Origin: Winogradskyella sp. UBA3174
GTDB taxonomy: Bacteria > Bacteroidota > Bacteroidia > Flavobacteriales > Flavobacteriaceae
DNA: 64,000 bases
Direction of reading: 5' to 3'
Assembly (NCBI RefSeq): GCF_002364335.1
Contig: NZ_DEXW01000042.1
Coordinates: forward strand, 14,803-78,802
Every line of letters begins with the position of its first letter. Positions within the stretch are counted from its first letter, which is position 1. Of this stretch, positions 9,633-18,898 are shown piece after piece. The position numbers were made by a program, and so were the translations under genes. The notes under the pieces were generated by a model that worked only from the letters and a program-made list of their open reading frames with translations, ran no database searches and had not been told where the DNA came from.

Positions 9633-10108
9633 ATAAAAAAAATCCTACTATCTATCGGATTACTCACTATTGGATATATTTCCTTTTCTTTTATTACTAA
9701 AGAAAACCAAAACCCCAAATAGAGTATAAAGTTGTTACCAGCGTAGAATCTATAGTTCCTAATGGTTTAGGGCGTTTTCGCTTAATATCTTCAAATGAAG
9801 ACAGAAACTTTGAGGATTATACATCCGAACGCTCTGATAAAGATGATAAAAGAAATAAATCTAAAAGAAAAAATATTCGCGTTAAAGATTTTGAAGAAAC
9901 GAAATTATTAAATTTCTATAATATTGGTGGTATTCGCTTTCAGAATATCGTAGCGAACGATGCCGTAATTACTTCTAAGTTAATAGCCATGGCAAAAGAA
10001 GGTTGGGAACTAGCCTTTGTTAGTAGCTCACCTGAAAGTGATGCTGGTCAAGGTGATGGACAGGGAATTTTTGTGACGCGTTATATTTTTAAACGACTTA
10101 AGCCCTAA
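9633..10108 (+). pseudogene. Broken gene for a small membrane-anchored protein with a DUF4177-like C-domain
   Basis: This gap of more than 600 bases between rsgA and the efflux operon holds a recognisable dead gene. At 9633 the frame KKILLSIGLLTIGYISFSF begins with ATA where ATG is expected, and runs into TAG at 9720. One base out of frame the protein resumes as EYKVVTSVESIVPNG and continues to TAA at 10106, ending with AMAKEGWELAFVSSS and GIFVTRYIFKRL. The EYKVV ... KEGWEL pattern resembles DUF4177-type domains. Lost start plus a one-base deletion make it non-functional unless the sequence has errors. Function of the intact form is unknown. Confidence 0.75.
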
Positions 10109-10171
10109 CAATAATAATCAACTGATTTAGTCTGTTTTGGGTAAACTATACTCAGAATTTCAATATTAAAG

Positions 10172-10215
10172 CTTGTATTTCTCTATCCTACAACTTGTAT
10201 TTCCTTATCCTACAA
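10172..10215 (+). repeat. Two abutting 22-bp direct repeats upstream of the efflux operon
   Basis: Copies 10172-10193 and 10194-10215 match at 20 of 22 positions (each begins CTTGTATTT and ends ATCCTACAA). They end 9 bases before a consensus -7 box. The 22-bp period is two helical turns, the geometry of tandem AraC-type activator sites. Function inferred. Confidence 0.7.
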
Positions 10216-10224
10216 ACATATACA

Positions 10225-10232
10225 TATCTTTG
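10225..10232 (+). promoter_or_regulatory. Bacteroidota-type -7 promoter box of the efflux operon
   Basis: TATCTTTG matches TAnnTTTG exactly. Transcription would start near 10236, giving a leader of about 48 bases before the ATG at 10284. The tandem repeat covers the -33 region. Confidence 0.55.
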
Positions 10233-10283
10233 TCATACAATTATTTATATCTATTTTTACCACACTTAACAAAACCTAACCGA

Positions 10284-12617
10284 ATGCGTTCTTACTTGTT
10301 ACTTGCTTTTTGTCTTATTTTCACTATAGCTAGCTTTAGTCAGACTAAAATCTATAAAATCGGCTTCCTTCTCGATAACAATTCTACTGAAATTAACAGC
10401 CTATTAGGAGAACTTTCAAATGAAATTTCTGCCGTAGTTGGTGAAGACGCTATCATTACATTTCCCGAGGCTAGTAGATTGGTTAACAACTTTAATACAA
10501 TAAAAGCATTAAGTAATTACAATGTCTTAGTGCAAAACGATACAGACATAATTATTGCCTTTGGCATTGTTAATAATGCCGTAATTTCTAAAATTGGGAC
10601 TTACCAGAAACCAACAATTCTTTTTGGAGCTTTAAGTGAAGAATTAATAACTGATCAAACACTTGTTTCTAATATAGAAAACTACACATCTATTATTACA
10701 TCACAGTCCTATACTGAAGATTTAAAGTTTCTTAAAAAATTAGCAAATCCTAAAACTGTAGGTGTTGTTCTTGAAAAAGCATTCACAGATAATTTACCAA
10801 TAGCCGAAACATTCAGTAAAATAGGAAAGGACTTAGACATTGAAATGCGTCTTATCACATTTGAGTCTTTGGCTGACATCACTTCAAATCTTGATAACAT
10901 AGATGCAGTATACTTAGCAGGCGGGTTTTACTTTTCTGAAGAGGAAATAAAACAACTTGCAGAGGTATTGATTGAAAAGAAACTGCCATCATTTTCAGCA
11001 AATCCTGTAAAAGATGTGAAGAATGGACTTCTTGCTACAAATCACGATCAGTCTCAATTAAATCAATTTTTTAGGCGTATTGCTTTAACTGTAGAGTCAG
11101 TGGTTAATGGAAATGGCTTATCTGGCTTAAGTACCAAGCTCGAATCTAAAAGCACCTTAACTGTTAATTATAATACAGCAGAAAAAATAGGTCTACCGCT
11201 TAAATATAGTTTAATTGCCACCACAAGTTTTGTTGGTAACCCTCAAGAGATTGTGGCAGATAAAACGTACACACTGGTTAGTGTTATGCAAGAAGCTATA
11301 GCTGAAAATCTTGAGTTACAAACGTTTCAACAAGATATTAAACTTTCTCAAAAAGACTTACAATTTGCAAAAAGTGATTATTTACCAGACATTACTGCAA
11401 ATGCATCAGGAAGTTATGTCGATCCAGGATTAGCTGAAGTGAGTAATGGTCAAAATCCAGAACTATCAACTTTGGGTAATATCACCTTATCACAAACTGT
11501 GTTTTCCGAAGCTGCAAATGCAAATATTAGTATCCAAAGATCGCTTCGTGACGCACAACAAGAAAACTATAATAGTGAAGCCCTCAATACAGTTTTTAAT
11601 ACAGCAACAGCTTATTTCACAGCTTTAATCTTAAAAGCGAATTTAAATATTCAGAATCAAAATTTAGAATTGACAAAGTACAATTTGAAAATTGCTGAAG
11701 AAAATTATGCGGCCGGACAAGCTGGTAAATCTGATGTACTACGTTTTAAGTCCGAAAAAGCTCAAAACACGCAACAAATGGTTGAAGCTATTAACCAGTT
11801 AGAACAAGGTTATTATGCCCTAAACCAATTATTAAATAATCCTATTGATACTAAAATTGATGTTGAAGAAGCTGAATTACGAAAAGGTGTTTTTAGCAAT
11901 TATAACTATGAGCAGTTTGGACAGTTTTTAGATGACCCAAGATTAAGACTACCTTTTGTAAAGTTTTTGGTGCAAGAAGCTATAACAAATGCACCTGAGC
12001 TAAAAGCGTTAAACTATAATTTACAAGCTACAGAACGAAGTGAGCGTTTATTTGGTGCTGGTCGTTTTTTACCGACTGTGGGCTTACAAGGTCAATATAA
12101 TTATGAGTTTTCAAGGTCAGGAGCAGGTGCAAATTTTATTTTTGGCGACCTTCCCCAAAGTTATTATACGCTAGGACTAAATGTATCACTTCCTATATTT
12201 AATCAGAATAAGCAGAATATAAACAAACAAATTGCTTCGATTCAAAAAGAACAACTTGAGATTTCTAAAGACAACATAGCTTTGAATATTGAAAAAAACA
12301 TTAATGATTCGGTTTTAGAACTAGTGAATCAAATTTCAAATATTCAATTATCCGAGGTGTTTGAAGACACGGCAAAAGAAGCCTTAGATTTAACACAAAC
12401 CTCTTATGCAAGCGGTGCTGTTAATATTGTTCAATTATTAGATGCTCAAAATAACTATTTACAAGCACAGCAGGCAAGCGCAAATGCCACCTATAATTAC
12501 CTACAAAGCTCAATGCAATTAGAACGTTCTTTAGGATTGTTCTTTTTACTACAAGATGAAAGTGAACGCGAAGCTTTTATTCAGCGCTTTTTAGAATTCA
12601 CACAAACTAATGACTAA
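10284..12617 (+). CDS. TolC-type outer-membrane efflux channel with N-terminal substrate-binding-like domain
   Basis: First gene of an RND tripartite efflux operon. I chose the ATG at 10284 because it gives a clean signal peptide (MRSYLLLAFCLIFTIASFSQ) and lies after the promoter; the longer frame starts at a TTG inside the upstream repeat. The protein is 777 residues, far longer than the 430-500 usual for TolC. Residues about 20-330 look like a periplasmic binding fold of the ABC_sub_bind type (KIYKIGFLLDNN, NPKTVGVVLEKAF, IDAVYLAGGFYFSEEE, LPSFSANPV). Residues about 340-777 are TolC-like, with the coiled-coil repeats NLELTKYNLKIAEENYAAGQ and SYASGAVNIVQLLDAQNNYL. The fused domain may sense or capture substrate. 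Confidence 0.85.
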   Translation: MRSYLLLAFCLIFTIASFSQTKIYKIGFLLDNNSTEINSLLGELSNEISAVVGEDAIITFPEASRLVNNFNTIKALSNYNVLVQNDTDIIIAFGIVNNAVISKIGTYQKPTILFGALSEELITDQTLVSNIENYTSIITSQSYTEDLKFLKKLANPKTVGVVLEKAFTDNLPIAETFSKIGKDLDIEMRLITFESLADITSNLDNIDAVYLAGGFYFSEEEIKQLAEVLIEKKLPSFSANPVKDVKNGLLATNHDQSQLNQFFRRIALTVESVVNGNGLSGLSTKLESKSTLTVNYNTAEKIGLPLKYSLIATTSFVGNPQEIVADKTYTLVSVMQEAIAENLELQTFQQDIKLSQKDLQFAKSDYLPDITANASGSYVDPGLAEVSNGQNPELSTLGNITLSQTVFSEAANANISIQRSLRDAQQENYNSEALNTVFNTATAYFTALILKANLNIQNQNLELTKYNLKIAEENYAAGQAGKSDVLRFKSEKAQNTQQMVEAINQLEQGYYALNQLLNNPIDTKIDVEEAELRKGVFSNYNYEQFGQFLDDPRLRLPFVKFLVQEAITNAPELKALNYNLQATERSERLFGAGRFLPTVGLQGQYNYEFSRSGAGANFIFGDLPQSYYTLGLNVSLPIFNQNKQNINKQIASIQKEQLEISKDNIALNIEKNINDSVLELVNQISNIQLSEVFEDTAKEALDLTQTSYASGAVNIVQLLDAQNNYLQAQQASANATYNYLQSSMQLERSLGLFFLLQDESEREAFIQRFLEFTQTND

Positions 12618-12631
12618 CCTTTAACACCTGT

Positions 12632-13726
12632 ATGATAATGCTATCTAATCGAATCTTTAAAATCAGCAGCCTAGCCCTGGTACTTTTACTTGTGAGCTGT
12701 GGAGAAAAAGAAGTCAAAGAAGAAGTGATTTTACGACCCGTAAAATATAGCGAGGTTTCCTATTTAGGAGGTGAAAAATCCAGACAGTTTAGTGGTACTG
12801 CGCAAACTGAGAAAATTATAAATCTAAGTTTTAGAAGTAGTGGTATTGTGACTAAACTAGACATGAAACTTGGCCAAAATGTAAAAAAGGGGCAATTGTT
12901 GGGCACCTTAGATAATGTCTCCGCAAGACTAAGTTATGAGTCATCAATTTCGTCTAAAAATAGTGCGGAGTCTCAAATGAATACGACCAAACTATCCTTA
13001 AATCGAATGCGAACTTTATACGAAAAAGGAAGCTCTTCTTTAAGTGATTATGAAGCAGCTAAAAACTCTTATAGAACTGCAGTTGCTAGTTTTGAATCGT
13101 CAAAACGAAGTGTAGCAATTCAACAAGATCAAATTCAATTTGGATATCTATATGCACCTGAAGATGGTATTATTGCTTCTGTTACTGCTGAAGTTGACGA
13201 GAATGTATCTCCAGGACAAGCGATAGGCATTTTAAATGCCGGAACTGCTATTGAGATTTCTTTGGGCTTACCTGAATCTGTTATTAATGCGGTTAAAAAA
13301 GATATGAACGTTAAAGTGTCATTTACTGCAATTGAAGGTGAAACTTTTAAGGCTGTTATTACAGAAGTGGCTCCTGCTTTAGATGCAAACACATCGACAT
13401 ATCCAATTACTATTATGGTAATAGATACTGACGAACGCATAAAAAGTGGTATGGCTGCAAATGTCCTTTTTGAGTTTGTTAACGAAGACTTGGCGAAAGA
13501 TATTATTGTTGTTCCTGCGAGTGCAGTTGGAGAGGATGGTAAGAGTAGATTTGTTTTTTTAATTGAAGGTGATTCAAATAAAGCGACAGTAAAAAAACAT
13601 CCCATTACGATAGGAAGCCTAACTCCAGAAGGTTTTGAAGTAGAATCAGGGCTTAAGATTGGTCAAAAAATTGCAATAGCAGGTTTACAAACCTTATTAG
13701 ATGGACAAGACGTAAAATTAAACTAA
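12632..13726 (+). CDS. RND efflux periplasmic adaptor (membrane-fusion) lipoprotein
   Basis: HlyD/AcrA-type adaptor linking the inner-membrane pump to the outer-membrane channel. At 364 residues it has a lipoprotein signal with Cys23 (LVLLLVSCGEKE), a biotinyl-lipoyl half (LSFRSSGIVTKLDMKLGQNV, residues about 67-86), an alpha hairpin (about 105-165), the second lipoyl half FGYLYAPEDGIIASVTAEVD, a beta-barrel and the membrane-proximal end. It starts 14 bases after the TolC gene and ends 6 bases before the pump gene, so the three form one operon. Confidence 0.93.
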   Translation: MIMLSNRIFKISSLALVLLLVSCGEKEVKEEVILRPVKYSEVSYLGGEKSRQFSGTAQTEKIINLSFRSSGIVTKLDMKLGQNVKKGQLLGTLDNVSARLSYESSISSKNSAESQMNTTKLSLNRMRTLYEKGSSSLSDYEAAKNSYRTAVASFESSKRSVAIQQDQIQFGYLYAPEDGIIASVTAEVDENVSPGQAIGILNAGTAIEISLGLPESVINAVKKDMNVKVSFTAIEGETFKAVITEVAPALDANTSTYPITIMVIDTDERIKSGMAANVLFEFVNEDLAKDIIVVPASAVGEDGKSRFVFLIEGDSNKATVKKHPITIGSLTPEGFEVESGLKIGQKIAIAGLQTLLDGQDVKLN

Positions 13727-13732
13727 GCGTAA

Positions 13733-16700
13733 ATGAATTTAGCAGCCTTTTCCATTAATAGAAACCGAATTACGTTTACAGTTCTTGGTACAATTATGAT
13801 TCTTGGTATGGTATTTTACCAATCCTTATCACGAGACAGTATGCCACCTTATACGGTAAGAGTGGCAACCATCGTATCTTCATTTCCTGGATCTAGTCCA
13901 GAGCGTGTTGAGCTACTGGTTACTGATAAAGTTGAAAAAACTGTACAAGAAATACCAGAATTAAAAGAAGTAACGAGTACATCACGTTCAGGATTGTCTG
14001 TGGTCACTGTAGAACTCAAAGAACAGGTTAAGCCAGAAGAACTGCAAGCTGTTTGGGACAGGCTAAGAAGAAAGTTAACTCAAATTCAAGGATTACCATC
14101 TGGTGTCAAACCTAATTTAGATGATGATGGTATCGGAGAAGTCTTTGGTATTGCCGTTGGTTTAGCGATAGATGGCTTTTCTTATGCTGAAGCTAAAGAT
14201 TATGTCGATGCTATTAAAGATGACTTTATTAAATTGGATCTTGCCGCTAAAGTAGAGGTCGGTGGTGTACAAGATGAACGTGTATTTATAGAATTTGATA
14301 ATGCACGACTAAAAGAGTATGGTTTATCTGCTTCCAAATTACAAAGCATAATTGGTGCAACTAATATTTTAAGCTCTGGAGGTCAGGTCAATCTAGGAAA
14401 TGAACGTATCATTTTAGAACCAACCGGAAATTTCAATTCTGTAGAAGATATTAAACAAACTCTAATTCCAGTTGGAGATGGTTCGCAGTTAGTATACTTA
14501 GGAGATATTACCACAGTGAGACAAGATTATATTGACCCACCAAAACAAGTGGTTACGGTGAGTGGACAGCCAGCTATTTCTATGCATGTGAGCCTAAAAG
14601 AAGGTGCTAATGTTATTCAATTAGGTGCTGATATGGATGTTGTGATTAAAGAGTGGAAAAAACGTTTACCAGTTGGATTAGAATTGAAGCGTTTATCATC
14701 ACTTGACACTTATATTGAAGTTAAAATTAGTGCTTTTATAGTTAATTTAATTCAGGCCATTGCTATCGTATTAATTGTTATGCTCGTGTTTTTAGGGATG
14801 AGAACAGGAGGAATTATTGCCAGTTTAATTCCTATGGTAACGATTATGACATTAATGCTCATGGGCCTCATAGGTATGGGACTAAACCAAGTCACACTTG
14901 CAGCTTTAATTATGGCATTAGGGATGATGGTAGATAATGCCATTGTGGTTGCTGAAACTATAATGGTTAAAATGGAAAATGGCATAGACGCTAAAAAAGC
15001 AGCTATTGATGCCTGTGCCGAATTATTTACACCACTATTAATTTCTACCCTAACTACTTCTGCAGCTTTCTTAGCGTTCTATATGGCAGAATCGACAATG
15101 GGTGATATTGTCGGGCCCATATTTGTGGTCATCTCTTTAGCGCTATTATCTTCGTGGATTTTAGCCTTGACTGTAATCACATTGCTGTGTTTTATGTTTC
15201 TAAAAGTGACCCCAAAAGCAGAGAAAAAAGATAGTTTTATTGACAACATTATTAATAAACTAAAGCTGTACTATAAAAATTTAATCTTATTCGCACTTGC
15301 ATATAAGCGTATTGTATTGGTCGTCATTGTAGCTTGTTTCTTTTTGTCCTTAAAAGGGTTTAGTTATATACCTTTTATTTTCTTTCCAGATAGTGATCGT
15401 AATATGGTCACTGTAGATATTAATTTACCACAAGGGAGTCGCATTGAAGCGACACAAGGTGTCATAAAAAGGATTGAAGATTTTATCAATTCTGATTTAT
15501 TGGTTAACAAAAATAGACCTAATGGTATTTCAGATTGGTCGTCTTATGTTGGAGCAGGACCTGAATCCTATGACTTAGGCTATACAACGGATGAACCAGA
15601 CCCTAGTTATGCACATATGTTAATCAATACCTCTGATTTCATCTACAATAATGAGATGGTAGAAAAATTAGATACGTATTGCTTTAATAATTTTCCTAGT
15701 GCAGATATTAAAGTAGGCTTATTGGGCTCAGGTGGAGGTGGAACACCAATTGAAGTTAAAATTTCTGGTGATAATCCAGATGTGCTTGCTGAGTTATCAG
15801 AACAAACGAAACAAAAACTAAAAACAGTTTCAGGAACTAAGAACATCAAAGATGATTGGGGACCAAAGACTAAAAAATTCGCTGTGAATATTGATCAGAA
15901 TAAAGCACAAATGGCAGGTATTACAAGTGCTGATATTGCAACGTCATTGCAAACGGTTTTAGATGGATTTCAAACTGGTGAATATCGTGAAGATGATAAA
16001 TCTATTCCTATTTTGATGCGAAGTAATGAAAGTCAGCAGCAAACACTAGCATCTATTGAAACCTTAAATATTTATGCTCAAAACTCTGGTAAAAGTGTAC
16101 CATTGCTTCAAGTCGCTAGTATTGAGCCACAATGGCAATATGCAAAAATTAAGCGCTTAGATATAGATAGAACGATTAATGTGAGTAGCGAATTAAATGC
16201 TACAGGAAATGCCTCTTCCATCATGAAAGAAATGACACCTTATATGGCTGAAGTCTCTCAAGAATGGCCAGAAGGTTATACTTATAAGTTTGGTGGTGAT
16301 GCAGAAAATACAGCAGAAAATATGGGAGCAGTAATTGGTTATTTGCCATTGTCTGGCTTTATAATTATTCTTCTTTTGATTATTATGTTTAATTCGGTTC
16401 GGAAAACAATAATGGTTGCTGCGACGATTCCATTAGGAATTATTGGAGTGGTTATAGGCTTACTTATTTTTCAAGAACCCTTTGGATTTATGCCATTTTT
16501 AGGTGTGATTTCATTAGCGGGAATTGTTATAAATAACGCTATTGTTTTAATAGACCGAATTCAAATTGAAGAAACCGAAATAAAACGACCCATTCAAGAT
16601 GCTATAATAGCAGCGTGTTTACAGCGTTTTAGACCAATATTACTAGCTACATTTACAACGGTTTTAGGATTAATTCCTTTATATCTTAGTGGCGGAGAAA

Positions 16701-16846
16701 TGTGGGAAGGTATGGCTGTTAGTATTATGGTTGGCTTATTATTTGGAACAGTCATCACTCTACTTTTTATTCCATCATTGTATAGTATACTGTTTAAAGT
16801 TAATTATAAGGATTATGAATTTGACGAATCTATCATGGATGATTAA
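13733..16846 (+). CDS. RND (HAE1-type) efflux pump, inner-membrane permease
   Basis: A 1037-residue AcrB-like pump with two repeats, each with one N-terminal membrane helix, a large periplasmic porter/docking domain and a block of helices. The proton-relay segment in helix 4 reads GMMVDNAIVVAETI, keeping the first Asp but carrying Asn at the second AcrB Asp position. The helix-10 segment reads AGIVINNAIVLID, with Asn in place of the AcrB lysine. This pattern marks a pump outside the classical AcrB group; it may still be proton-driven by another residue set. Substrate unknown. Last gene of the efflux operon. Confidence 0.93.
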   Translation: MNLAAFSINRNRITFTVLGTIMILGMVFYQSLSRDSMPPYTVRVATIVSSFPGSSPERVELLVTDKVEKTVQEIPELKEVTSTSRSGLSVVTVELKEQVKPEELQAVWDRLRRKLTQIQGLPSGVKPNLDDDGIGEVFGIAVGLAIDGFSYAEAKDYVDAIKDDFIKLDLAAKVEVGGVQDERVFIEFDNARLKEYGLSASKLQSIIGATNILSSGGQVNLGNERIILEPTGNFNSVEDIKQTLIPVGDGSQLVYLGDITTVRQDYIDPPKQVVTVSGQPAISMHVSLKEGANVIQLGADMDVVIKEWKKRLPVGLELKRLSSLDTYIEVKISAFIVNLIQAIAIVLIVMLVFLGMRTGGIIASLIPMVTIMTLMLMGLIGMGLNQVTLAALIMALGMMVDNAIVVAETIMVKMENGIDAKKAAIDACAELFTPLLISTLTTSAAFLAFYMAESTMGDIVGPIFVVISLALLSSWILALTVITLLCFMFLKVTPKAEKKDSFIDNIINKLKLYYKNLILFALAYKRIVLVVIVACFFLSLKGFSYIPFIFFPDSDRNMVTVDINLPQGSRIEATQGVIKRIEDFINSDLLVNKNRPNGISDWSSYVGAGPESYDLGYTTDEPDPSYAHMLINTSDFIYNNEMVEKLDTYCFNNFPSADIKVGLLGSGGGGTPIEVKISGDNPDVLAELSEQTKQKLKTVSGTKNIKDDWGPKTKKFAVNIDQNKAQMAGITSADIATSLQTVLDGFQTGEYREDDKSIPILMRSNESQQQTLASIETLNIYAQNSGKSVPLLQVASIEPQWQYAKIKRLDIDRTINVSSELNATGNASSIMKEMTPYMAEVSQEWPEGYTYKFGGDAENTAENMGAVIGYLPLSGFIIILLLIIMFNSVRKTIMVAATIPLGIIGVVIGLLIFQEPFGFMPFLGVISLAGIVINNAIVLIDRIQIEETEIKRPIQDAIIAACLQRFRPILLATFTTVLGLIPLYLSGGEMWEGMAVSIMVGLLFGTVITLLFIPSLYSILFKVNYKDYEFDESIMDD

Positions 16847-16855
16847 TAGTTAAAA

Positions 16856-17155
16856 ATGATAGACAAGCTCTACGCATATCGCTTTGAATTATTTCTATTT
16901 ACACAGTTGTCTATTTTATTTGATTCCCTTATCATACCAGTTGCATGGTTTTAAAAATTGGATAATGCCAATATTATTGTTATGTAATATAGCTGCATTA
17001 CTTTAATGACTATTGGTTACGGAGATATTTTACCAGTGACTCCAATAGCGCAAAAAGCCTCTATTTTTATTGGTCTAATTGGTCAGTTTTATTTGGTGAT
17101 TTTAACTGCTATTGTTGTTAGTAAATATATAAACCAGAAGGGAACTATAGACTAG
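16856..17155 (+). pseudogene. Remnant of a two-helix potassium channel
   Basis: In a single frame from the ATG at 16856 to TAG at 17153, two in-frame stops interrupt at about codons 37 and 49. Before them is MIDKLYAYRFELFLF and a hydrophobic helix. After them come the pore helix and selectivity filter TLMTIGYGDILPVTP, then a second helix IFIGLIGQFYLVILTAIVVS. TIGYGD is the hallmark of the ion_trans_2 potassium-channel family. The outer part of the pore turret appears missing. It directly follows the RND pump gene by 10 bases and fills most of the 460-base gap. Confidence 0.85.
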
Positions 17156-17280
17156 GAATCATTAAAGAAAAAAACATTAATTATTCCTCGAAAGATTAAT
17201 TTCAATTATAGCTTTAAATGCTTCACCAAATCATTTATAGATTTCAATTAAATTTCTCATAACTTAGTAACTTTCAATAC

Positions 17281-17288
17281 TACTTTTG
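17281..17288 (+). promoter_or_regulatory. -7 promoter box for the 17310 gene
   Basis: TACTTTTG fits TAnnTTTG exactly, 22 bases before the ATG at 17310. No clear -33 TTG was seen at the right distance. Confidence 0.5.
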
Positions 17289-17309
17289 ACATGTAATTAA
17301 AAAACAATC

Positions 17310-17732
17310 ATGAAAACTATCAAAACATTTTTTACTGTAATTTTTATTCTAACTCTATTTAATATAAATGCACAATCACAAAAACAAATTAACTTAGAAA
17401 AAAACAAAGTTCAAATTTTCTCTGTTGAAGAGAGAGCCAATCTTCAATTACACTTTTATAATAAAACAAAAGAAATGAATTTGTCTGAAGAGGTTGAAGA
17501 AGAATACTACAAATTCTTATTACACTATGTATTCGATATGCAACGTCTAGATGACAAGGATAAAGATTTTACTAATGATGAAGTTAAGGAAGAACTAGAA
17601 AAGCTTGTTACTAAAATGAACACTAAAATACAGCCAGTTCTTACAGAAGAGCATTATCAAACGCATCTCAACAACTTTAATGATCTATTAAAAAGCATTT
17701 ATAGAAGAAATGGTTGGGAATGGACTAAATGA
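17310..17732 (+). CDS. Small exported protein of unknown function
   Basis: A 140-residue protein with a signal peptide (MKTIKTFFTVIFILTLFNINAQ) followed by a charged, mostly helical domain (about 40-140; EERANLQLHFYNKTKEMNLS, NTKIQPVLTEEHYQTHLNNF). It has its own -7 box and a strong terminator, so it is a single-gene transcript. The helical pattern with a late TEEHYQ segment is reminiscent of small periplasmic stress-type helical proteins, but I do not recognise the family and claim no function. Confidence 0.75.
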   Translation: MKTIKTFFTVIFILTLFNINAQSQKQINLEKNKVQIFSVEERANLQLHFYNKTKEMNLSEEVEEEYYKFLLHYVFDMQRLDDKDKDFTNDEVKEELEKLVTKMNTKIQPVLTEEHYQTHLNNFNDLLKSIYRRNGWEWTK

Positions 17733-17740
17733 TAAAACTA

Positions 17741-17770
17741 AAAAGGCTCGCAAATCGCGAGCCTTTTTTA
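17741..17770. terminator. Bidirectional terminator between convergent genes
   Basis: Stem GGCTCGC (17745-17751) / GCGAGCC (17757-17763), flanked by AAAA on the left and TTTTTT on the right. It serves the 17310 gene and the end of the aromatic operon. Confidence 0.85.
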
Positions 17771-17786
17771 TAAAACCATTTATCTT

Positions 17787-18869
17787 CTAATGATTGATAA
17801 TCTTTTCTTGGTGGTTAATAGATTCTTGATGAATCGCCTTAAATACTCTAAGAATAAATTCTTCACTAAGGTTTTTCTCTTCCCCTTGAAGTATCATTTT
17901 ACCTAAGATCTCATTCCAACGTTTAGACTGTAAAACAGCAACATTATGGTCTTTCTTTAGTGTACCTATATCATCAGCAACATTCATTCGTTTACCAATC
18001 ATGTCTATTAATTGATGATCTATAACATCTATCTGAGTTCTCAGTGTGTTTATTTTATTTTTAAATTCAGTGGCTTCACCAATTTCTTTACGGATACGTA
18101 AATCTTCAGTATACTTAATTAAAGTTTTTGGCGTAATTTGTTGTGCTGCGTCACTCCATGCATTATCAGGATCGTGATGCGTTTCTATCATTAAACCGTC
18201 GTAATTTAAGTCTAAAGCAGTTTGGCTTAAATCAAAAATAATATCACGACGACCAGCAATATGGGAAGGGTCTAAAATTAAAGGTAAATCTGGAAAACGA
18301 TTTTGTAAATCTATAGCAATCTGCCATTCGGGATTATTTCTATAACGTGTTTTCTCATAAGTTGAAAATCCTCTGTGAATAACACCTAAATTATTAATAT
18401 CATTAGTATAAAAACGCTCTACAGCACCTAACCATAAAGATAAATCTGGATTCACGGGATTCTTAATAAGCACCGTTTTATCAGTTCCTTTTAAAGCATC
18501 TGCAATATCTTGAACTATAAATGGACTTACTGTGGTTCTTGCTCCAATCCAAAGGATATCTACATCATGTTTTAAGGCTAACTCTACGTGGTTAGCATTT
18601 GCTACTTCCGTAGTAGTCATCATACCTGTTTCCTCTTTTGCCTTTTGCAGCCATTTTAAACCTAGCGCTCCGACACCTTCAAAATTCCCTGGTCGTGTTC
18701 TAGGTTTCCAAATACCTGCTCTAAAGACTGTAGCATCACTATCTTTTAATTGATGTGCGATTTTTAAAACTTGTTCTTCAGTTTCTGCGCTACAAGGGCC
18801 TGCTATAACTAGTGGATGATCTAGGTTAAATGCATCTAGCCAATTTCTTAATTCTTTTTTATTTTCCAT
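17787..18869 (-). CDS. Bifunctional DAHP synthase / chorismate mutase
   Basis: N-terminal class I 3-deoxy-7-phosphoheptulonate synthase of the KDO8P-synthase-like branch (residues about 10-255) fused to an AroQ-type chorismate mutase (about 268-350). DAHP synthase motifs: VIAGPCSAETEEQVL, FRAGIWKPRTRPGNFEG and LILDPSHIAGRRD. The mutase half has INTLRTQIDVIDHQLIDMIG and LKKDHNVAVLQSKRW. It thus catalyses both the first committed step of the shikimate pathway and the branch step to prephenate. It is last in the four-gene aromatic operon, 29 bases after tyrA. The fusion lets the mutase domain serve as a feedback sensor in related enzymes. Confidence 0.93.
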   Translation of the reverse strand: MENKKELRNWLDAFNLDHPLVIAGPCSAETEEQVLKIAHQLKDSDATVFRAGIWKPRTRPGNFEGVGALGLKWLQKAKEETGMMTTTEVANANHVELALKHDVDILWIGARTTVSPFIVQDIADALKGTDKTVLIKNPVNPDLSLWLGAVERFYTNDINNLGVIHRGFSTYEKTRYRNNPEWQIAIDLQNRFPDLPLILDPSHIAGRRDIIFDLSQTALDLNYDGLMIETHHDPDNAWSDAAQQITPKTLIKYTEDLRIRKEIGEATEFKNKINTLRTQIDVIDHQLIDMIGKRMNVADDIGTLKKDHNVAVLQSKRWNEILGKMILQGEEKNLSEEFILRVFKAIHQESINHQEKIINH

Positions 18870-18898
18870 CGTGCTATTAATCTTCTTTTTCTTTCTAT

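Noticed and set aside
10173..10283. N-terminal extension of the TolC-type gene starting at a TTG
   Set aside because: It runs through the tandem repeat and the -7 promoter box; the ATG at 10284 starts a clean signal peptide.
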